The notes under the pieces: model-generated | What the model was told of the DNA's origin: nothing | The model's database searches: none | The model's input: the letters and a program-made list of their open reading frames with translations, nothing else | Assembly: GCF_014643775.1 (NCBI RefSeq) | Contig: NZ_BMKC01000003.1 | Span: 481,603 to 545,602, forward strand | Direction of reading: 5' to 3' | DNA length: 64,000 bases | Source: Arenimonas soli | Lineage (GTDB): Bacteria; Pseudomonadota; Gammaproteobacteria; Xanthomonadales; Xanthomonadaceae | Shown here: in pieces, positions 59,848 through 64,000 of the stretch | How the letters are laid out: each line of letters opens with the position of its first letter | Numbering within the stretch: position 1 is the first letter of the stretch | Position numbers and translations under genes: made by a program

Positions 59848-59925
59848 TGGGGCGTCGCCAAGTGGCCTAAGGCACCGGGTTTTGATCCCGGCATTTCGTA
59901 GGTTCGAATCCTACCGCCCCAGCCA
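59848..59925 (+). tRNA. tRNA-Gln (TTG)
   Basis: Acceptor TGGGGCG pairs with CGCCCCA, anticodon stem CCGGG/CCCGG encloses TTTTGAT with anticodon TTG (59882-59884), T arm GTAGG-TTCGAAT-CCTAC, and CCA is encoded. Located between ispE and prs, as in other gammaproteobacteria. Confidence 0.97.
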
Positions 59926-59972
59926 TCCGACGTTTCGCTCGTCATCCACCTCCAACGCGGAAGCCAGCCACC

Positions 59973-60929
59973 ATGAGCAAGCAGAACCTGCTCGTCTTCA
60001 CCGGCAACGCCAACCGGCCGCTCGCGCTGGCGGTGTGCCGACAGCTGGGCATTCCGCTTGGCAAGGCCCAGGTGGGGCAGTTTTCCGATGGCGAGGTGCA
60101 GGTCGAGATCGAAGAAAACGTGCGCCGGCAGGAAGTGTTCGTCATCCAGTCCACCAGTGCGCCGACCGCCGAGAACTTCATGGAGCTGCTGGTGCTGATC
60201 GACGCGCTCAAGCGCGCCTCGGTCGCCAGCGTCACCGCGGTGGTGCCGTATTTCGGCTACGCCCGCCAGGACCGCCGCATGCGCTCGGCGCGCGTGCCGA
60301 TCACCGCCAAGGTGGCCGCCAAGATGTTCAGCGCCGTCGGCACCGACCGCGTGCTCACGGTGGACCTGCATGCCGACCAGATCCAGGGTTTCTTCGACAT
60401 CCCGGTGGACAACGTCTATGCGTCGCCGCTGCTGCTGGCCGACATCTGGCGCAGCCATGGCACCGACGACCTGATCGTGGTCTCGCCCGACGTCGGCGGC
60501 GTGGTGCGCGCCCGCGCGATCGCCAAGCGCCTCGACGACGCCGACCTGGCCATCATCGACAAGCGCCGCCCGAAGGCCGGCGTGGCCACGGTGATGAACA
60601 TCATCGGTGACGTCGAAGGCAAGACCTGCGTGCTGGTCGACGACATCGTCGACACCGCCGGTACCCTGTGCGCCGCCGCCGCCGCGCTCAAGGCCAACGG
60701 CGCCAAGAAGGTGCTGGCCTACTGCACCCACCCGGTGCTGTCGGGCGCGGCCATCGCCAACGTCACCAACTCGCAGCTCGACGAACTGGTGGTCACCGAC
60801 ACCATCCCGCTGTCGGAAGCCGCGCGGGCCTGCCCGCGCATCCGCCAGCTCAGCGTCGCCGAGCTGCTGGCCGAAACCATCCGCCGCATCGCCTTCGGCG
60901 AGTCGGTGAGTTCGCTGTACGTGGATTGA
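59973..60929 (+). CDS. prs: Ribose-phosphate pyrophosphokinase
   Basis: 318 residues. Makes PRPP from ribose-5-phosphate and ATP for nucleotides, His and Trp. Motifs: [32 protein letters not shown] (ATP loop), [15 protein letters not shown] and the PRPP loop [19 protein letters not shown] 132-nt gap with a strong hairpin separates it from rplY. Confidence 0.97.
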   Translation: MSKQNLLVFTGNANRPLALAVCRQLGIPLGKAQVGQFSDGEVQVEIEENVRRQEVFVIQSTSAPTAENFMELLVLIDALKRASVASVTAVVPYFGYARQDRRMRSARVPITAKVAAKMFSAVGTDRVLTVDLHADQIQGFFDIPVDNVYASPLLLADIWRSHGTDDLIVVSPDVGGVVRARAIAKRLDDADLAIIDKRRPKAGVATVMNIIGDVEGKTCVLVDDIVDTAGTLCAAAAALKANGAKKVLAYCTHPVLSGAAIANVTNSQLDELVVTDTIPLSEAARACPRIRQLSVAELLAETIRRIAFGESVSSLYVD

Positions 60930-60942
60930 CCCCGGGCGGGGC

Positions 60943-60975
60943 ATCGGGCATCGGCGTGTCGCGCCGATGCCCGAT
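60943..60975. other. Hairpin between prs and rplY
   Basis: ATCGGGCATCGGCG and CGCCGATGCCCGAT form a perfect 14-bp stem with a 5-nt loop. A smaller TTCCCG/CGGGAA hairpin follows. No T-run, so attenuation, RNA processing or mRNA protection are alternatives to termination. Confidence 0.7.
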
Positions 60976-61061
60976 TCCCGGAACGGGAACGACGCGGGGC
61001 CTGGTCGCGGGCATCGCGGTACGCGCTCAAGGGCGCATCACTTGAAGAAGGCAACACCAAC

Positions 61062-61748
61062 ATGGCTACCAATCACAATCTCACGGCCACCGGCCGCAAG
61101 GACGAGGGCAAGGGTGCGAGCCGCCGCCTCCGTCGCAGCGGTCACGTGCCGGCCATCGTTTATGGCGGTCACCAGGACCCCATGAGCATCCAGATCGAAC
61201 ACAACCACCTGTGGATCGCCAGCCAGAACGAATGGTTCTACTCGGCCATCGTCGACCTGGCCGTCGACGGCCAGGTCCAGAAGGTGCTGCTGCGTGACAT
61301 GCAGCGCCATCCGTTCAAGCAGCAGATCCTGCACCTGGACTTCCTGCGCGTTTCCGAAAACGAAGCCCTGCGCGCCAAGGTGCCGCTGCACTTCGTGAAC
61401 CAGGAAACCTCCCCGGCCGGCAAGTCCGCGGGCGTCGTGGTCACCCACGAGCTCAACGAAGTCGAAGTCAGCTGCCTGCCCAAGGACCTGCCGGAGTTCC
61501 TGGAAATCGACCTGGCCGACCTGGTCGTCGGCGACATCGTGCACCTCTCGCAGATCAAGCTGCCCAAGGGCGTCACGATCCCGGCCCTGGCCCACGGCGG
61601 CAAGGAACATGACCTGGCGATCGTCATCGCCCGCCATGCCCGCGTCGAAGTCGAGGAAGAGTCCGAAGCCGCGCCTGAGGCTTCGGCCGACGTGCCGGCC
61701 GCCAAGGTCGCCAAGCCCGAAGCCGGCGACGCGGCGAAGAAGAAGTAA
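61062..61748 (+). CDS. rplY: 50S ribosomal protein L25 (Ctc form)
   Basis: 228 residues: N-terminal L25 domain binding 5S rRNA (KDEGKGASRRLRRSGHVPAI, GHQDPMSIQIEHN) plus the C-terminal beta domain of general stress protein Ctc (about 100-190) and a charged Glu/Ala-rich tail ending in Lys. Long form, unlike the 94-residue E. coli protein. GAAGAAGG precedes the ATG. Confidence 0.95.
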   Translation: MATNHNLTATGRKDEGKGASRRLRRSGHVPAIVYGGHQDPMSIQIEHNHLWIASQNEWFYSAIVDLAVDGQVQKVLLRDMQRHPFKQQILHLDFLRVSENEALRAKVPLHFVNQETSPAGKSAGVVVTHELNEVEVSCLPKDLPEFLEIDLADLVVGDIVHLSQIKLPKGVTIPALAHGGKEHDLAIVIARHARVEVEEESEAAPEASADVPAAKVAKPEAGDAAKKK

Positions 61749-61753
61749 TCCCC

Positions 61754-61785
61754 TTTGCCGCCCCGGCTCGTGCCGGGGCGGCAAA
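61754..61785. other. Hairpin between rplY and pth
   Basis: TTTGCCGCCCCGGC and GCCGGGGCGGCAAA form a perfect 14-bp stem with loop TCGT, ending 14 bases before the pth GTG. No T-run on the plus strand beyond the stem. Confidence 0.75.
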
Positions 61786-61799
61786 CGAGGACCGCATCC

Positions 61800-62381
61800 G
61801 TGTCATCGCTACGACTCATCGTCGGCCTGGGCAATCCCGGCGCCGAACACGCCCGGACCCGGCATAACGCCGGGTTCTGGTTTCTGGACGCCCTGGCCGC
61901 GCAGGCCGGGGCGCGATTGGGCCTGGAATCGAAGCTGCACGGCGAGACCGCCAAGGTCGAAATCGCCGGCCATAGCGTCTGGCTGCTGCGCCCGGCCACC
62001 TTCATGAACGCCTCCGGCCGGTCCGTCGCCGCGGCGCTGCGTTATTGGAAGATCGAACCCGAACAGGCCCTGCTGGCCCACGACGACCTGGACCTGGCCC
62101 CCGGCCTGGCCCGGCTGAAGTTCGACGGCGGCCACGGCGGGCAGAACGGCATCCGCGACACCATGCAGCACCTGGGCCACGGCAAGTTCCATCGCCTGCG
62201 CCTGGGTATCGGCCATCCCGGCCACAAGGACAAGGTCACCCCCTGGGTGCTGGGCAAGCCCGGCAAGGACGACGAGGCGAGCATCCTGCGCGCCATCGAC
62301 GACGCCCTGGCGGTGATGCCGCTGGCGGTGGCGGGGGAGTTCCCCGAAGCCATGAAGCGCCTGCACACCCCAAAACCCTGA
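61800..62381 (+). CDS. pth: Peptidyl-tRNA hydrolase
   Basis: 193 residues from GTG 61800. Releases tRNA from prematurely dropped peptidyl-tRNA. Motifs: IVGLGNPGAEHARTRHNAGF with the catalytic His, ATFMNASGRSVAAALRYW, LAHDDLDLAPG (catalytic Asp) and FDGGHGGQNGIRDTMQHLG. ychF follows after 15 bases, the usual pair. Confidence 0.97.
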   Translation: MSSLRLIVGLGNPGAEHARTRHNAGFWFLDALAAQAGARLGLESKLHGETAKVEIAGHSVWLLRPATFMNASGRSVAAALRYWKIEPEQALLAHDDLDLAPGLARLKFDGGHGGQNGIRDTMQHLGHGKFHRLRLGIGHPGHKDKVTPWVLGKPGKDDEASILRAIDDALAVMPLAVAGEFPEAMKRLHTPKP

Positions 62382-62396
62382 GGAAACACCCCCATC

Positions 62397-63488
62397 ATGG
62401 GCATCAAATGCGGCATCGTCGGCCTGCCCAACGTCGGCAAGTCCACCCTGTTCAACGCGCTTACCAAGGCGGGCATCGCCGCGGCCAACTTCCCGTTCTG
62501 CACCATCGAGCCCAACACGGGCGTGGTGCCGGTGCCGGATCCGCGCCTGAACCAGCTGGCCGAGATCGTCAAGCCGCAAAAGGTGATCCCGACCTCGTTC
62601 GAGTTCGTGGACATCGCCGGCCTGGTCGCCGGCGCCAGCAAGGGCGAGGGCCTGGGCAACAAGTTCCTGGCCCACATCCGCGAGGTGGACGCCATCGCCC
62701 ACGTGGTGCGCTGCTTCGAGCACACCGACATCGTGCACGTCGCCGGCAAGGTGGACCCGATCTCGGACATCGAGACCATCGACACCGAACTGGCCCTGGC
62801 CGACCTGGACTCCGTCGAAAAGGCGCTTAACCGCGCCGAACGTGAGGCCAAGACCGGTAATAAGGACGCTATCGCCCGGAAGGAGGTGCTTGCGCGCGTG
62901 CGCGCCGGCCTCGACCAGGGCCAGCCGGCCCGCGCCCTGGGCCTGTCGGCCGAGGACAAGGCGGTGGTGCGCGACCTGTTCCTGCTGACCCTCAAGCCGG
63001 TCATGTACGTGTGCAACGTGCTCGAGGACGGCTTCGAGAACAACCCGATGCTGGACCTGGTCCGGGCCCGGGCTGAAAAGGAGGGTGCCCAGGTGGTGCC
63101 GGTCAGCGCGGCCATCGAGGAAGAGATGTCCCAGCTCGAAGACGCCGACCGCGCCGAGTTCCTGGCCGAAATGGGCCTGGAGGAGCCTGGCCTGAACCGG
63201 GTCATCCGCGCCGGCTACGCCCTGCTGGGCATGCAGACCTACTTCACCGCGGGCGTGAAGGAAGTCCGGGCCTGGCAGGTGCACAAGGGCGCCACGGCGC
63301 CGCAGGCGGCCGCGGTGATCCACACCGACTTCGAAAAAGGCTTCATCCGGGCCGAAACCATCGCTTTCGACGACTTCATCAAGTACCGGGGCGAATCAGG
63401 GGCCCGCGACGCCGGGCGCCTGCGCCTGGAGGGCAAGGACTACGTGGTGCAGGAGGGGGACGTCCTGCATTTCCGCTTCAACGTGTAG
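62397..63488 (+). CDS. ychF: Redox-regulated ATPase YchF
   Basis: 363 residues. Obg-family P-loop protein that prefers ATP. G1 [21 protein letters not shown]3 [20 protein letters not shown], and the altered G4 (NVLE rather than NKxD) that explains ATP use. A coiled-coil segment lies near 130-200 and a C-terminal TGS domain ends with [17 protein letters not shown]. It regulates translation and oxidative stress responses. Confidence 0.97.
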   Translation: MGIKCGIVGLPNVGKSTLFNALTKAGIAAANFPFCTIEPNTGVVPVPDPRLNQLAEIVKPQKVIPTSFEFVDIAGLVAGASKGEGLGNKFLAHIREVDAIAHVVRCFEHTDIVHVAGKVDPISDIETIDTELALADLDSVEKALNRAEREAKTGNKDAIARKEVLARVRAGLDQGQPARALGLSAEDKAVVRDLFLLTLKPVMYVCNVLEDGFENNPMLDLVRARAEKEGAQVVPVSAAIEEEMSQLEDADRAEFLAEMGLEEPGLNRVIRAGYALLGMQTYFTAGVKEVRAWQVHKGATAPQAAAVIHTDFEKGFIRAETIAFDDFIKYRGESGARDAGRLRLEGKDYVVQEGDVLHFRFNV

Positions 63489-63516
63489 GGATTCCGGGAA
63501 GAGTGTGCCAAGGGCG

Positions 63517-63545
63517 TTGACATTTAGGCGTCGCGCCCTGAAAAT
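63517..63545 (+). promoter_or_regulatory. Promoter of the tRNA-Tyr-Gly-Thr-tuf unit
   Basis: Perfect -35 TTGACA (63517-63522), 17-base spacer and GAAAAT as -10 (63540-63545). A GC-rich discriminator (ACGGGCTCCC) follows, a mark of promoters under stringent control. The expected start lies about eight bases before tRNA-Tyr. Confidence 0.7.
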
Positions 63546-63560
63546 TACGGGCTCCCTGAC

Positions 63561-63646
63561 GGAGGGATACCCAAGCGGCCAACGGGGGCAGACTGTAAAT
63601 CTGCTGGCTTACGCCTTCGGTGGTTCGAATCCACCTCCCTCCACCA
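63561..63646 (+). tRNA. tRNA-Tyr (GTA)
   Basis: Class II tRNA with acceptor GGAGGGA/TCCCTCC, anticodon stem GCAGA/TCTGC, loop CTGTAAA with anticodon GTA (63595-63597), a long variable arm (TGGCTTACGCCTTCGG region) and encoded CCA. Confidence 0.97.
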
Positions 63647-63677
63647 CTCCGCAGGGCCGGTGCATCGGTTCCGCAGG

Positions 63678-63751
<74 letters not shown>

Positions 63752-63787
63752 TTGGATTGAAAGCTTCACCGTTCGACCCAAAATTCC

Positions 63788-64000
<213 letters not shown>

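Overview
The window is GC-rich chromosomal DNA from a gammaproteobacterium, most likely of the Xanthomonadales (Lysobacteraceae/Xanthomonadaceae, for example a Lysobacter-, Luteimonas- or Arenimonas-like genus). The evidence is the gene content and order (lptD-surA-pdxA-rsmA-apaG-apaH; queA-tgt-yajC-secD-secF; hemA-prfA; lolB-ispE-tRNA-prs-rplY-pth-ychF; a tRNA cluster before tuf), the short spacers, and many GTG starts and 1-4 nt start/stop overlaps. The genus cannot be fixed from the sequence alone. No prophage, insertion sequence, integrase, CRISPR array or rRNA gene is visible. Most of the window is core genome.

Layout. 1-3453: partial bioA, then nudE-cysQ-mazG-DUF962. 3516-8879: two-component system followed by a MacA-like adaptor and a split MacB-like ABC exporter, with a pair of operator-like repeats ahead of the regulator. 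8911-13153: secreted isoaspartyl peptidase, small membrane protein, sigma-like protein with a VOC partner, AIM24/GYF_2 and DUF533 proteins. 13269-16585: dgkA, terC, lgt, thyA, folA. 16578-23652 (minus strand): hypothetical secreted protein, then the lptD-to-apaH envelope/housekeeping operon. 23728-25800: deacetylase-like protein, PduO-type cobalamin adenosyltransferase and a BtuM-like membrane protein. 25898-28287: two ubiquinone hydroxylases. 28318-29820: unusual class III aminotransferase with an intrinsic terminator just ahead of its ribosome binding site. 30054-33485: ABC exporter with a DesKR-like sensor/regulator. 33552-39586: queA, tgt, yajC, secD, secF, interrupted by a large palindromic repeat element. 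40140-43150: sufT and a secreted subtilisin-like protease. 43216-46607: small asparaginase-domain protein, DUF2069, wrbA, yihY, a TlpA-like lipoprotein. 46705-52977: LytS/LytTR-type pair and an RND pump with its adaptor. 52971-56596 (minus): ppk2, moaB, prfA, hemA. 56698-64000: TPR protein, lolB, ispE, tRNA-Gln, prs, rplY, pth, ychF, tRNA-Tyr/Gly/Thr and the start of tuf.

The most unusual feature lies between tgt and yajC (35743-36232). A perfect 47-bp inverted repeat bounds two 110-bp hairpin units in opposite orientation. The units are about 75% identical, each has a 29-bp stem and a 52-nt loop, and seven of the eight substituted stem positions changed on both sides so that pairing is kept. 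The G.U pairs indicate which strand would be the functional RNA. It looks like a dispersed, structured, non-coding repeat family. A short motif from its ends (TCGGGAC..AAGTCCCTCCC) also occurs at the end of mazG.

Other points: a candidate attenuator ahead of the class III aminotransferase, palindromic operator candidates ahead of both two-component loci, a possible B12 salvage pair, and CRP/Clp-like sites ahead of the protease and the RND pump.
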